Below are positions 33,516 through 41,509 of a DNA stretch of 64,000 bases, piece by piece. The stretch's first letter is position 1. Each line of letters begins with the position of its first letter. Position numbers and translations under genes: made by a program. The notes under the pieces are model-generated. The model worked only from the letters and a program-made list of their open reading frames with translations. It searched no databases and was not told the origin of the DNA. The stretch spans positions 124,001-188,000 of the forward strand of contig NZ_JBGCCT010000020.1 of NCBI RefSeq assembly GCF_041260665.1, read 5' to 3'. Origin of the DNA: Catenulispora sp. GP43 (GTDB taxonomy: Bacteria; Actinomycetota; Actinomycetes; Streptomycetales; Catenulisporaceae).

Positions 33516-33892
33516 GCCGTGGCCGTTCGTCGGGCTCTGGCGCTCTCTGCCAGGATGGCCAGGCCCTGCTCCAGGTTCAGCGCGGTGCGCACGCCGCCCA
33601 GGGACAGGCCCAGCTCGACCAGGGTGATGGCCACGGCCGGGCGCATGCCGACCACGACGGTCTCGGCGTCCAGCAGCCTGCTGATGGCGGCGATGGTGGC
33701 CAGCATCCGGCCGACGAAGGAGTCGACGATCTCCGCGGCGGTGATGTCGATGACCACCCCGCGGGCGCTGTGCTTGACCACCTGCTCGGCCAGGTCGTCC
33801 TGCAGGTTCAGCACGGTCTGGTCGTCCAGGTCGACCTGGATCGACACCAGCAGGTTCTCGCCGATGCGCAGGATCGGCAGCCTCTCGCTCAC
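33512..33892 (-). CDS. rsbS: stressosome scaffold protein RsbS (single STAS domain)
   Basis: A 126-residue single STAS domain: LPILRIGENLLVSIQVDLDD, GVVIDITAAEIVDSFVGRM with the expected phosphorylatable Ser in VDSF, and VVVGMRPAVAITLVELGL. RsbS forms the core of the stressosome with RsbR and holds RsbT. GTG at 33892 overlaps the rsbR stop (GTGA). Confidence 0.92.
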   Translation of the reverse strand: MSERLPILRIGENLLVSIQVDLDDQTVLNLQDDLAEQVVKHSARGVVIDITAAEIVDSFVGRMLATIAAISRLLDAETVVVGMRPAVAITLVELGLSLGGVRTALNLEQGLAILAESARARRTATA

Positions 33893-34752
33893 GCTCCCGG
33901 TACCCCCTCGGAACGGACGGCGCCGTTGGCCAGCCCGCGCAGCGCGTGCCGCAAGGCGTCGGCCAGAGTCGCCTTGGTGACGATGTCGCCGAACTCGATG
34001 CCCAGGGCCACGATGGTCTGCGCGATCTGCGGCCGGATCCCGGACACGATGCACTCCGCACCCATCAGCCGCGCCGCGACCACGGTCTTGAGCAGGTGCT
34101 GCGCGACTTCGGTGTCGACCGCCGGCACCCCGGTGATGTCGATGATCGCGCGCGCCGACCCGGTGTCGACCAGGGCCTGCAGCAGCTTCTCCATCACCAC
34201 CTGGGTCCGCGCCGAGTCCAGCGTGCCCACCAGCGGCACACCGATCACCCCGTCCCACAGCTTCACCACCGGCGTTGACAGCTCCAGCAGTTCCTCGCCC
34301 TGGGAGCTGATGATCTGCTCCCGGGTCGCCGTGTAGCTGTCCACCGTGAACATGCCCAGGGCGTCGGTCAGCCGGGACAAGGCGAGGTAGGCCGCCACGT
34401 CCGCGGTCGACCCCTCATCCAGCAGCCGCTCCAGGCCGGCCTTCAGCGCGAACACGCTGACCGCCGTCTCCGTCGGGCTGAAACCCTGCCGGGCCCGGTT
34501 GCGTGACAGCTCCGTCAACAGCGCGCGCACCTCGGTCCAGGCCTCGGCGTCGGGATCGAGCACGCCGCCCCGAAGGGCGTCGACGATCGCGCTGTAGAGC
34601 TCGTGCAGCTCGCGGTCCAACTCGGCGCGGCTGACGCGGGCCGCCAGGGTCCGCGACACCATCTCGATCCAGCCCGCCGCGAGCTCGTCACGGCGGTCGG
34701 TCATCAAGTCCAGCAGATGACCCGCAGAATCCTGCTCCACTGATTTCCTCAC
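33889..34752 (-). CDS. rsbR: stressosome sensor protein RsbR (RsbRD N-terminal domain plus STAS)
   Basis: 287 residues: an N-terminal helical RsbRD-type sensor domain (about 5-150, with LAAGWIEMVSRTLAARV and RNRARQGFSPTETAVSVFALK) and a C-terminal STAS domain (about 160-275) with IIDITGVPAVDTEVAQHLL, in which the Thr of VDT is the standard RsbT target, and CIVSGIRPQIAQTIVALGI. It would form the turrets of the stressosome and receive the stress signal. GTG at 34752 follows GAGGAAGTGAGG. It begins the operon that runs down to the response-regulator phosphatase at 28567. Confidence 0.92.
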   Translation of the reverse strand: MRKSVEQDSAGHLLDLMTDRRDELAAGWIEMVSRTLAARVSRAELDRELHELYSAIVDALRGGVLDPDAEAWTEVRALLTELSRNRARQGFSPTETAVSVFALKAGLERLLDEGSTADVAAYLALSRLTDALGMFTVDSYTATREQIISSQGEELLELSTPVVKLWDGVIGVPLVGTLDSARTQVVMEKLLQALVDTGSARAIIDITGVPAVDTEVAQHLLKTVVAARLMGAECIVSGIRPQIAQTIVALGIEFGDIVTKATLADALRHALRGLANGAVRSEGVPGA

Positions 34753-34818
34753 TTCCTCACGGCGTCCTCACGCTCCCGGCGCGGTGAGTCTATGGCAGTC
34801 CCCGAGGTCGCGGGGTTG

Positions 34819-35262
34819 TCACGGGGTGTACGCAAGGGAGGCACCGCTGTCCGCCTCGACGTGCAGTTTGAACCGCTCCACGTCGACCGCGATCTGCAGG
34901 TCGTCCAGGCCCAGCACGCCGGCGGCCTTCTCGATGAGGCCGTCGGGCTCCCAGGCGATGTCGACGGTAACGCGCGTGCCGCCGGCGTCGATCGCGGCGA
35001 AGGTCACGGCGCCGGAGTGGTAGAGATCACCGTCGACGCTCTCCCAGGCGATGCGCTCGCCCGGGCGCTCGTCGGTGATGCGGGCTTCGAACTCGCGCGT
35101 GACGCCGCCGAGTTCGGTCGTCCAGCGCGAGCGGCCGCCGCCGAGCGTCTCGACCTTCCGCACGCCGCTCATGAAATGCGGGAAGGACTCGAAACGCGAC
35201 CAGCAGCCGTAGGCGGCGCCGATCGGGACGTCCACGTCGATGGAATGGCTCACCAGGTTCAT
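34819..35262 (-). CDS. SRPBCC (polyketide cyclase/START-like) superfamily protein
   Basis: 147 residues with the pattern of SRPBCC lipid- or ligand-binding proteins: SHSIDVDVPIGAAYGCWSRFESFPHFMSGV, then WTTELGGVTREFEARITDERPGERIAWESV and VTVDIAWEPDGLIEKAAGVLG. Such proteins often occur in stress loci of actinomycetes. ATG at 35262 is chosen because AAAGGA precedes it; an ATG 18 bases upstream is less well placed. A small CCCCG/CGGGG hairpin at 34800-34815 lies behind its stop. The ligand is unknown. Confidence 0.85.
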   Translation of the reverse strand: MNLVSHSIDVDVPIGAAYGCWSRFESFPHFMSGVRKVETLGGGRSRWTTELGGVTREFEARITDERPGERIAWESVDGDLYHSGAVTFAAIDAGGTRVTVDIAWEPDGLIEKAAGVLGLDDLQIAVDVERFKLHVEADSGASLAYTP

Positions 35263-35323
35263 GCTCAGTCCTTTGACCATGTCGATTCGGGGCGGATCCG
35301 GTGCGGGGGGCGCGGGCCGGGCA

Positions 35324-35398
35324 CTACCGCCGCCGCATCATCATCACCACGACGAGGACCAGCAGGATGAGCACGATGGCGCTGACGCTGATGTACAC
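35324..35398 (-). CDS. single-span microprotein, 24 residues
   Basis: A GTG preceded by GGAGA opens a 25-codon frame encoding a short N-terminal MYISVS, one uninterrupted hydrophobic helix rich in Ile, Leu and Val, and a basic end MMMRRR. This is the form of a tiny tail-anchored membrane protein. A SigB-type GTTT-N15-GGCTAC promoter lies at 35453-35477. The gene is followed by the SRPBCC gene 61 bases on and may be in its transcript. Confidence 0.55.
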   Translation of the reverse strand: MYISVSAIVLILLVLVVVMMMRRR

Positions 35399-35452
35399 GG
35401 GGTCTCCTATCCCTGGTCCGGCTTCGGGGCCGGGCTGGCGAGTCGGCCCCTT

Positions 35453-35477
35453 GTAGCCAGGAAAGCGATAGGCAAAC
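35453..35477 (-). promoter_or_regulatory. SigB-type promoter upstream of the microprotein and SRPBCC genes
   Basis: On the minus strand, GTTT is followed after 15 bases by GGCTAC, one base from the GGGTAC form seen elsewhere in this island. No better promoter is seen for the two minus-strand genes below it. Confidence 0.45.
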
Positions 35478-35501
35478 TTGGGAATTGAACGGAAGCCCGG
35501 T

Positions 35502-35586
35502 CAGTCCCGGGTCTGTATCAGTCGCCGGTCTGCGTTAGTGCTGGGTTTGCGTCAGTCGCGGGTCTGCGTCAGTCGTCGGTCTGCGG
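35502..35586. repeat. five imperfect 16-18-bp tandem repeats at the 3' end of a phosphatase gene
   Basis: The unit is close to CAGTCGCGGGTCTGCGT and is repeated five times. The last two units include the stop and final codons of the minus-strand PP2C gene, and the others lie in the intergenic region. They may be a slippage product. Confidence 0.7.
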
Positions 35587-36732
35587 GCCGTACCAGTCCA
35601 GGCACACCACGACCGCGTCGTCGTCGGCGTCGGCCGACCTGTGGTCGGACACCTCGCGCAGGATCGCGATCGGCACCTCGGCCGGCGGCAGCAGGGCCGA
35701 GTCGTTGATGCCCCGGTGCAGAGCCTTCTCGACATAGGCCTCGCCCAGCGGCGAGCGGGCGGTGTGGACGCCGTCGCTGACGATGACCAGCCGGTCGCCG
35801 GGGAGCACCTGGAAGCTCTGCGGTTTGTAGGCGGTCTCCTCGAACATGCCCAGCGGCAGCTGGGCCTCGACGGTGATCTGCTCGATGGAGCGGCCGCGGC
35901 GCCGCCAGATCTGCGGCGACCCGGCGTCCACGACCGTCACCTCGCCGGTGTCGTAGGCGAAGGACATCAACAGGGCCGCGACGTAGAGCTCGCCGCGGTG
36001 CTGCGCGAACACGGCCTGGTCGGCCAGCGCCGCCTGGTCGGCCAGGGCCAGGCCGGCGCGGCGGGCGTTGCGCAGGGCGTTCACGGCCAGGGACGTCAGC
36101 AGCGCCGCCGTGATGCCCTCTCCCATGCCGTTGACGACGGCCAGGCTCAGGCTGGTGTCGTCGGCGGCCCAGTCGTAGCCGTCGCCGCGGATCGCGTAGG
36201 CCGGCTCCAGTTGGGCGCCGAGGGCGTATTCACGGCGCCGGCTGGAGCGGCCGGGCAGCAGTTCCCACTGGGTCTCCGCGGCCAGCGTGAGCCGGGCGGC
36301 GCGGCGGGCCCGCTGGTATCGGTCGGTGTCCCGGTCGGCGACCACGATCTCGTGCCCGAGCAGGCGGGCGACCGACTCCAGCGCCTCGATCTCGGCGGCG
36401 TCGGCGTCATCGGCCGGCAGGCGCGCGGTCAGGGTTCCGTGCCGGTCGCCGCGCACGGTCATCGGCACAGTCACCACGGCGATGTCCTCGTCCGGCTGGT
36501 GCACGAGCGGCTGCTGGCCGGCGAACACCCGGCCCTCGATGCTGTCCCGGACCGGCAGCGGGGCCGCGTCCGGCGGACCGGCGACCGGGATGAGCACCCG
36601 CAGCCCGTAGTCGACCAGGTGCACCTGGACGTCACTGATACCCATGGTGAGCAGGACGGCCCGCAGTGTCTCCGGCAGCGCCTCGGGGGCGGCGGAGTGC
36701 AGCGCCCGCTGCACCGCTGGATAGTCGATCAC
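35569..36732 (-). CDS. PP2C (SpoIIE-type) serine phosphatase with N-terminal GAF-like sensor
   Basis: 387 residues. The N-terminal part (about 1-150) looks like a GAF-type sensor (VLLTMGISDVQVHLVDYG, ALESVARLLGHEIVVADRD). The C-terminal part (about 160-387) is a SpoIIE/RsbU phosphatase, with AVVNGMGEGITAALLTSLAV, VVDAGSPQIWRRRG, LVIVSDGVHTARSPLG and DDAVVVCLDWYGP. The usual GGDxYD motif is less clear: RGDGYDWAADDTSLSLAV. It would dephosphorylate an STAS antagonist. It is divergent from the MarR gene and monocistronic as far as can be seen. Confidence 0.85.
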   Translation of the reverse strand: MIDYPAVQRALHSAAPEALPETLRAVLLTMGISDVQVHLVDYGLRVLIPVAGPPDAAPLPVRDSIEGRVFAGQQPLVHQPDEDIAVVTVPMTVRGDRHGTLTARLPADDADAAEIEALESVARLLGHEIVVADRDTDRYQRARRAARLTLAAETQWELLPGRSSRRREYALGAQLEPAYAIRGDGYDWAADDTSLSLAVVNGMGEGITAALLTSLAVNALRNARRAGLALADQAALADQAVFAQHRGELYVAALLMSFAYDTGEVTVVDAGSPQIWRRRGRSIEQITVEAQLPLGMFEETAYKPQSFQVLPGDRLVIVSDGVHTARSPLGEAYVEKALHRGINDSALLPPAEVPIAILREVSDHRSADADDDAVVVCLDWYGPQTDD

Positions 36733-36821
36733 TTCGTTTCCTGATTCTCTGCGCTCCCCGTCGCGGCGGTCCCGCGGGCGGGCGGGTGGTTGCCTCGGCT
36801 AAGGAGTGGCACAGTGGTGGC

Positions 36822-37313
36822 GTGCCCCAGGATCCGCCGCTGTTCGAGACGGTCGCTGGGACGGCTGCCGCCGTCGTGGAACTGCTGGACGCTTTGCAGG
36901 GGCGGGGCCTGGAATCGCTGCCAGGGGGTCCGGTTCCACCTTCTCAGTTGCGGGCCCTGCGCGCCATCGAGCGCTCCGAGGGCATCAACCTGCGCGCCCT
37001 GGCGAACGTCCTGGGAACCCGGCCCCCGGCCGTCAGCCGCTTGTGCGACCGCATGGAGGCCGACGGCCTCATCCAGCGCACCCCGAGCACCAACAGCCGC
37101 CGCGAGGTCGAACTGCGGCTGAGCCCGCGGACCCGCCGGGTGCTCGCCGACGTCCGCTCCGCCCGACTGCGGGAGCTGCAGGAGGTCGTCCGGACGCTGC
37201 CGCCGGATTCCCTGGCGGGGCTGTCGATCCATCTGGGCCGGCTGCAGGCGGCGATCGAGAAGCGCCTGCGCGCCGGCGGGCCGGACGGCGGCCGGGAGAG
37301 CGGTGTGGCTTGA
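36822..37313 (+). CDS. MarR-family transcriptional regulator
   Basis: 163 residues with a winged helix: LRALRAIERSEGINLRALANVLGTRPPAVSRLCDRMEADGLI and the wing RTPSTNSRREVELRLSPRTRRV, then a dimerisation helix. GTG at 36822 is the only reasonable start near the domain; AAGGAG lies 15 bases upstream, which is rather far. It is divergent from the PP2C gene with 89 bases between them, so autoregulation and control of that phosphatase are possible. Confidence 0.85.
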   Translation: MPQDPPLFETVAGTAAAVVELLDALQGRGLESLPGGPVPPSQLRALRAIERSEGINLRALANVLGTRPPAVSRLCDRMEADGLIQRTPSTNSRREVELRLSPRTRRVLADVRSARLRELQEVVRTLPPDSLAGLSIHLGRLQAAIEKRLRAGGPDGGRESGVA

Positions 37314-37549
37314 CGGCGGTGGCTTGACGGCCGGGCGGCACATGCGATGCTCTGGACCGCGGTGACCTCGCGCGACGGGCGACGGCGGTGGTTCGGGGGC
37401 CGACGGAATGTTGCCATATGTAAACGATTGATTCTACAGTTCGGTGCGAGCGGCACCCGCCGCCCGGGTCGATCGCGCCGCCGCAGGGCGGATCGCGCCG
37501 ATCCGCCGCCGACCAGGGGTTCCCGTGCCCCCGCACGCAGGATCGTGAG

Positions 37550-37885
37550 ATGAACAGTATCCGCTATACGGTCACCGACCACCGGGACCACGCACTCCTC
37601 ACCCTGACCGGCGATCTGGACTTCGCGGCGCACGCCGACCTGGAGGCCCGGGTGGTCGAACTGGTCGGGGCCGGACGCCCGGTCGTCGTCGACTGCGCGG
37701 GGATCACGTTCATGGACTCGATGGGCCTGCGCGCCCTGGTCGCCGGTCTGCTCGCGGCCGAGGACGCGGGCGTGGGCTTCGCGTTGGCCGCGCCCTCGCC
37801 GCCGGTCCTGCGCGTGCTGGAGCTGTCCGGCACCCTCGAGCGCTTCTCGGTGCGGGAGCCGGATCCGGAGCGGCCGCAGGGCTGA
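37550..37885 (+). CDS. STAS-domain anti-sigma factor antagonist (RsbV-like)
   Basis: 111 residues, a single STAS domain: HALLTLTGDLDFAAHADLEARV, VVVDCAGITFMDSMGLRALV with the phosphorylatable Ser of DSM, then LRVLELSGTLERF. In the unphosphorylated state it would bind an RsbW-type anti-sigma kinase and free the sigma factor. The 236 bases before it include a short AT-rich patch near 37405-37440 that may hold the promoter. The broken phosphatase gene follows 126 bases downstream. Confidence 0.92.
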   Translation: MNSIRYTVTDHRDHALLTLTGDLDFAAHADLEARVVELVGAGRPVVVDCAGITFMDSMGLRALVAGLLAAEDAGVGFALAAPSPPVLRVLELSGTLERFSVREPDPERPQG

Positions 37886-38011
37886 GACCGCGATGTGGCC
37901 GGCGACGAACACGGCGATGAACACGGCGATCGGTGAATCGAGACGGCGGGGCGGGGTATCGGCGTCGGACATGCGCGGTACTCCGGTCCCGTCGCGGAAG
38001 GGAGCCCCGAC

Positions 38012-39615
38012 GTGCCCGTCGAATCCGTGACGGAAAGCCTCGACCCGACCGCCGCGGCCTCGATACTCGCCCTGGCCCCGTTCCCCGTCGTCGTGGTGGA
38101 CGGCGACGGCCGGGTCGCCGAGGCCAATCCCGCGGCGGTGCGGAGCGTCCCGGGCATGCGGGTCGAGGCCGACTTCCAGGACTGCGTCCCCTCCTGGCTG
38201 GCCGACGCGCACGCCTGCGGCCGCTCGCGGGCCAGCGGCTGGATCGGGAACCGGCGCGTGCACGGCACGGCCGGCCGGTGGCCCGGGGGCCGGATGGCCT
38301 GGTGGCTGGCCGGCGACGGCGGGCCCGAGGCCGCGGCGGCCGGCTCGGCGCTGGACCCGGGCGGCACGGCCTTCCTGGTCGAGGCGTCGAACCAGCTGAT
38401 GTCCTCGCTCAACGTCGAGCGGTCCCTGGAGATCACGGCCACCCTGGCGGCCCGGCACCTGGCCGAGGTCGCCGTGGTCGTCGCGCCGCCGGCCCGGCGC
38501 CGCGTCTCCATCACGCGCGTCACCCGCGCCGGCGCCGTCGAGCGGCGGGTGCTGCGGGTCGACCCGGCCGAGGTGCCCGGACTGTCCGAGGCGCTGCAGG
38601 GCTTCCCGCCGGTGCCCTCGCGCTGGATCGATCCGGCCACCGCCCCGGACTGGCTGGTGCCGGACGGTCTGGCGGAGCTGGGTTCGCTGATCGTGACCCC
38701 GCTGCCGGGCAACGGGATCCCGGCCGGCGCCCTCATCCTGCTGCGCGGCCGGGGCCAGGAGCGGTTCACCGAGCCCGAGGAGGCGCTGGCCCGGGTGTTC
38801 GCCGCGCGCGCCGGCGCCGCGATCAGCGCGGCGCTGCTGTTCACCCGGCAGTCCACGCTGGCCCGCACGCTCGCCGAGGACCTCATGCCGCCGAGCCTGA
38901 CCCCGACGAGCAGCGGCTCGGCGGCGACTTCTACGACTTCCACGGGCCCGTGCCCGCCGATCCCGGGATCCTGGTGGTCTTCGGCGACGTCTGCGGCAAG
39001 GGCGTGGCGGCCGCGATGCTCGCCGGGAAGATCCGGACCAGCATCGGCGCGCTGCGGATGGTGGAGAGCGACCACGAACGCATGCTCCAGCTGCTCAACC
39101 GCGCGCTGCTCAGCTCCCGGCACACCCGCTTCGCGACGCTGGTGCTGGCCTCGGCCCGGCGCGTCGAAGACGGCGTGGCGGTCCGGGTGACCTGCGGCGG
39201 ACACCCGCCGCCGCTGGTGGTGCGGACCGACGGGACCGTGGAGCGCACCGCGACCCGCGGCACGCTCATCGGGGCGGTGGAGTCGGTGCGGGCCACCGGC
39301 ACCGAGCTCGTGCTGGCCCCGGGGGAGACCTGTCTGCTGTACTCCGACGGCATCACCGACGCCGTCGGAGGCCTCACCGGGACCGAGCTGTACGGCTCCG
39401 AGCGTCTCGAGCAGGCGCTGGCCGGTTGCGCGGGACTGCCCGCCGAGGCCGTCGTCGAACGCGTCCAGATGCTGGCGGAGCAGTGGCTGTCCTCGAACCG
39501 GCGCGACGACATGGCCGTCGTGGCCATCACCGCGCCGATGACGCCGATCACACCGCCGGTTTCGAATGCCGCGGCGGTGGACATCCAGGCAGCCCAAAAC
39601 CCGTACGACAGCTGA
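38012..39615 (+). pseudogene. PAS/GAF-PP2C serine phosphatase, disrupted by frameshift with internal deletion
   Basis: The first frame (38012 to about 38905) encodes a PAS-like start (LALAPFPVVVVDGDGRVAEANP), a GAF domain and the lead into the phosphatase (LARTLAEDLMPPSL). The phosphatase core then continues in a different frame from about 38900 to 39615: QRLGGDFYDFHGPV, VVFGDVCGKGVAAAMLAG, CGGHPPPLVVR, LLYSDGITDAVGG and NRRDDMAVVAI. The 10-15 residues normally found between these parts (a segment like VELAARYRPA) are absent, so this looks like a real deletion that shifted the frame, unless the assembly is wrong. Start GTG 38012 follows GGAAGGGAG. As it stands no complete phosphatase is made. 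Confidence 0.75.
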
Positions 39616-39632
39616 AAGTGGAGAGAACGCGA

Positions 39633-40757
39633 GTGGCTGAGTACTCCGACTGGTTCAGCGGAGCGGACACCGGCAGGGAGGCGGCCGGCGGTGTTCCCAC
39701 CGCCGTGAGGGCACAGGCCGTCAGCGCACAAGCCGTCAGCGACTATTGGAACGCCCTGATGGCCCGGGACGAGTCGGCGGCGCTGGCCGCGGCCTGGGCC
39801 GCGCTGGACCACGGCGTCCCGCCGGAGAGCGTGGTGCTGGACCTCGTGGGTGCCGCGCAGTCCCGGGTGGGCGCCGAATGGGCCGCCAACCGTCTCAGCG
39901 TCGCGCAGGAACACGCCGCGACCGCGCTGGGCGACCGCGTCCTGGCCGCCCTGGGCGGACATCCCGGCTACCGGCGCGGGGCCCCCGAGCCGCGAGGCCG
40001 GGTCACGGTGGCTTGCGTGGACGGCGAGTGGCACGCGATGCCGGCCCGGCTGCTGGCCGAAGTGCTCTCGCTGAGCGGCTGGCGGGTGGACTTCCTGGGC
40101 GCCCACGTCCCGGGACCGCACCTGATCGCGCATCTGCACGAAAGCGGACCGGACGTCGTCGCCCTGTCGGCGAGCCTGGCGCTGCGGCTGCCCGACGCGC
40201 ACGCCGCGATCACCGCGTGCCAGGCGGCCTCGGTCCCGGTCCTGGCCGGCGGCGCCGCCTTCGGCCCGAACGGGGAGTACGCACGCCTGCTCGGCGCGGA
40301 CGCCTGGGCCCGCGACGCGCGCTCGGCGCTGGCCGTGCTCGACCGGCCCATGCCGCGCCCGCGCCCGCCGCACCAGGCCGTCGACGACCTCCCGCATCTG
40401 GCCGACCAGGAGTACACGCACGTCGCGACCAACCGGCCGCGGATCGTCGCCGCGATCGTGTCCGCGCTGGGGGAGCGGAACCCGATGATGCGCGAGTACA
40501 CCCCGCAGCAGATGCAGTACACCATCGAGGACATCGACCATGTCGTACGGTTTCTGGCCTGCGCGCTGTACGTCGACGACGCTTCCCTGTTCGCGGCGTT
40601 CATCGCCTGGACGCGGGCGATCCTCACCGATCGCGGCGTCCCGGCACAGGCCCTGACCAGCGCGCTGGATCTGCTCGGAACACAGCTGCGGGACTTCCCC
40701 CGGGCCGTGGGCCTGAACGCCGCCGGGCACGCCGCGATGGAGGCGCAGGCGGCATGA
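39633..40757 (+). CDS. cobalamin-binding protein of the CarH type without a DNA-binding domain
   Basis: 374 residues. A helical-bundle domain (about 30-115) carries WAANRLSVAQEHAAT, which fits the Wx9EH motif (W83, E93, H94) that marks B12 photoreceptors of the CarH/LitR type. A B12-binding Rossmann domain (about 120-240) follows with CVDGEWHAMPARLLAEVL, where H134 is the candidate lower axial ligand, and VVALSASLALRLPDAH. The last 130 residues are helical and unassigned. There is no MerR-type helix-turn-helix. It lies in an operon with a double STAS protein and an HATPase (4-base overlaps), so it probably feeds light or cobalamin state into partner switching. GTG 39633 has GGAGAG at a good distance. 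Confidence 0.85.
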   Translation: MAEYSDWFSGADTGREAAGGVPTAVRAQAVSAQAVSDYWNALMARDESAALAAAWAALDHGVPPESVVLDLVGAAQSRVGAEWAANRLSVAQEHAATALGDRVLAALGGHPGYRRGAPEPRGRVTVACVDGEWHAMPARLLAEVLSLSGWRVDFLGAHVPGPHLIAHLHESGPDVVALSASLALRLPDAHAAITACQAASVPVLAGGAAFGPNGEYARLLGADAWARDARSALAVLDRPMPRPRPPHQAVDDLPHLADQEYTHVATNRPRIVAAIVSALGERNPMMREYTPQQMQYTIEDIDHVVRFLACALYVDDASLFAAFIAWTRAILTDRGVPAQALTSALDLLGTQLRDFPRAVGLNAAGHAAMEAQAA

Positions 40758-41509
40758 CCGAGCTCGCGGTGGAACCGATCCTCGGCGACGACGGCGCCAC
40801 GGTGCTGGGGCTGAGCGTGCGCGGCGTCCTCGACCACGACAACGCTGAGGAGTTCCTGGAGGCCTTTCGCGCGGCCCTGCCACACCTGCGTGAGGCGGGC
40901 GGTGATGTCCGGATCGACTGCGCGGACGTGCACTCCTGCGACTATGCCGGCCTGTCGGCGCTGCTGATGGCACGGCGCGAAGCCGCGGAGACCGGCGCGC
41001 AGCTGATCCTGGAGCGGCAGAGCCCGCAGTTGGCGGCCCTGCTCGCGGTCGGCGGTGTCAGCGACCTGTTGTCGCCCGGGGAAGCGGCGGACGCCGAGGA
41101 CGGCGAACAAGACTTCGGAAGTGACCAAGCCTTCGGAAGCGACCCCGGCGGCGGCGACCCCGGCGACGAACCGCCCGAGGTGGCGGTGACCTGGCACGGC
41201 CCGGTCCCGGTGATCACCCTGGCCGGCCAGGTCGACCTGGACAGGGTCGAGGACATCACCGCCGCGTTCGCCGAGGCCCGCGAGGGGGCGCCGCAGGGGC
41301 GGACCGTCGTGGACCTGTCCCGCCTGGAGTTCGCGGACTCGACCACGCTCCACGTCCTGCTGCAAGCCCGGGCGGCGAGCGAGCTGGTGCTGGTCGGTCC
41401 GCTGCGTCCCCAGGTGCGCCTGCTGTTCCAGGTCACGGATCTGATCGAGGTGTTCCACTTCGCCGACGGTCTCGACCCGGCGATCGGCTCCCTGGGTCTG
41501 GCCCCGTGA
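40754..41509 (+). CDS. tandem STAS-domain protein
   Basis: 251 residues with two STAS domains joined by an acidic Gly/Asp-rich linker (about 112-140). The first domain (about 5-110) has VRGVLDHDNAEEFLEAF and DVHSCDYAGLSALL; the normally phosphorylated Ser is replaced by Tyr, so classical kinase control is lost. The second (about 145-250) has ITLAGQVDLDRVED and LEFADSTTLHVLL with an intact DS. It overlaps the B12 protein gene and the HATPase gene by four bases each, suggesting that the three proteins form one module. It may bridge the B12 protein and the kinase. Confidence 0.88.
   Translation: MTELAVEPILGDDGATVLGLSVRGVLDHDNAEEFLEAFRAALPHLREAGGDVRIDCADVHSCDYAGLSALLMARREAAETGAQLILERQSPQLAALLAVGGVSDLLSPGEAADAEDGEQDFGSDQAFGSDPGGGDPGDEPPEVAVTWHGPVPVITLAGQVDLDRVEDITAAFAEAREGAPQGRTVVDLSRLEFADSTTLHVLLQARAASELVLVGPLRPQVRLLFQVTDLIEVFHFADGLDPAIGSLGLAP

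Noticed and set aside
35399-35568. Search for a small RNA or tRNA in the repeat-bearing gap
   Set aside because: Only the SigB-type promoter and tandem repeats are visible; there is no cloverleaf or conserved structure.
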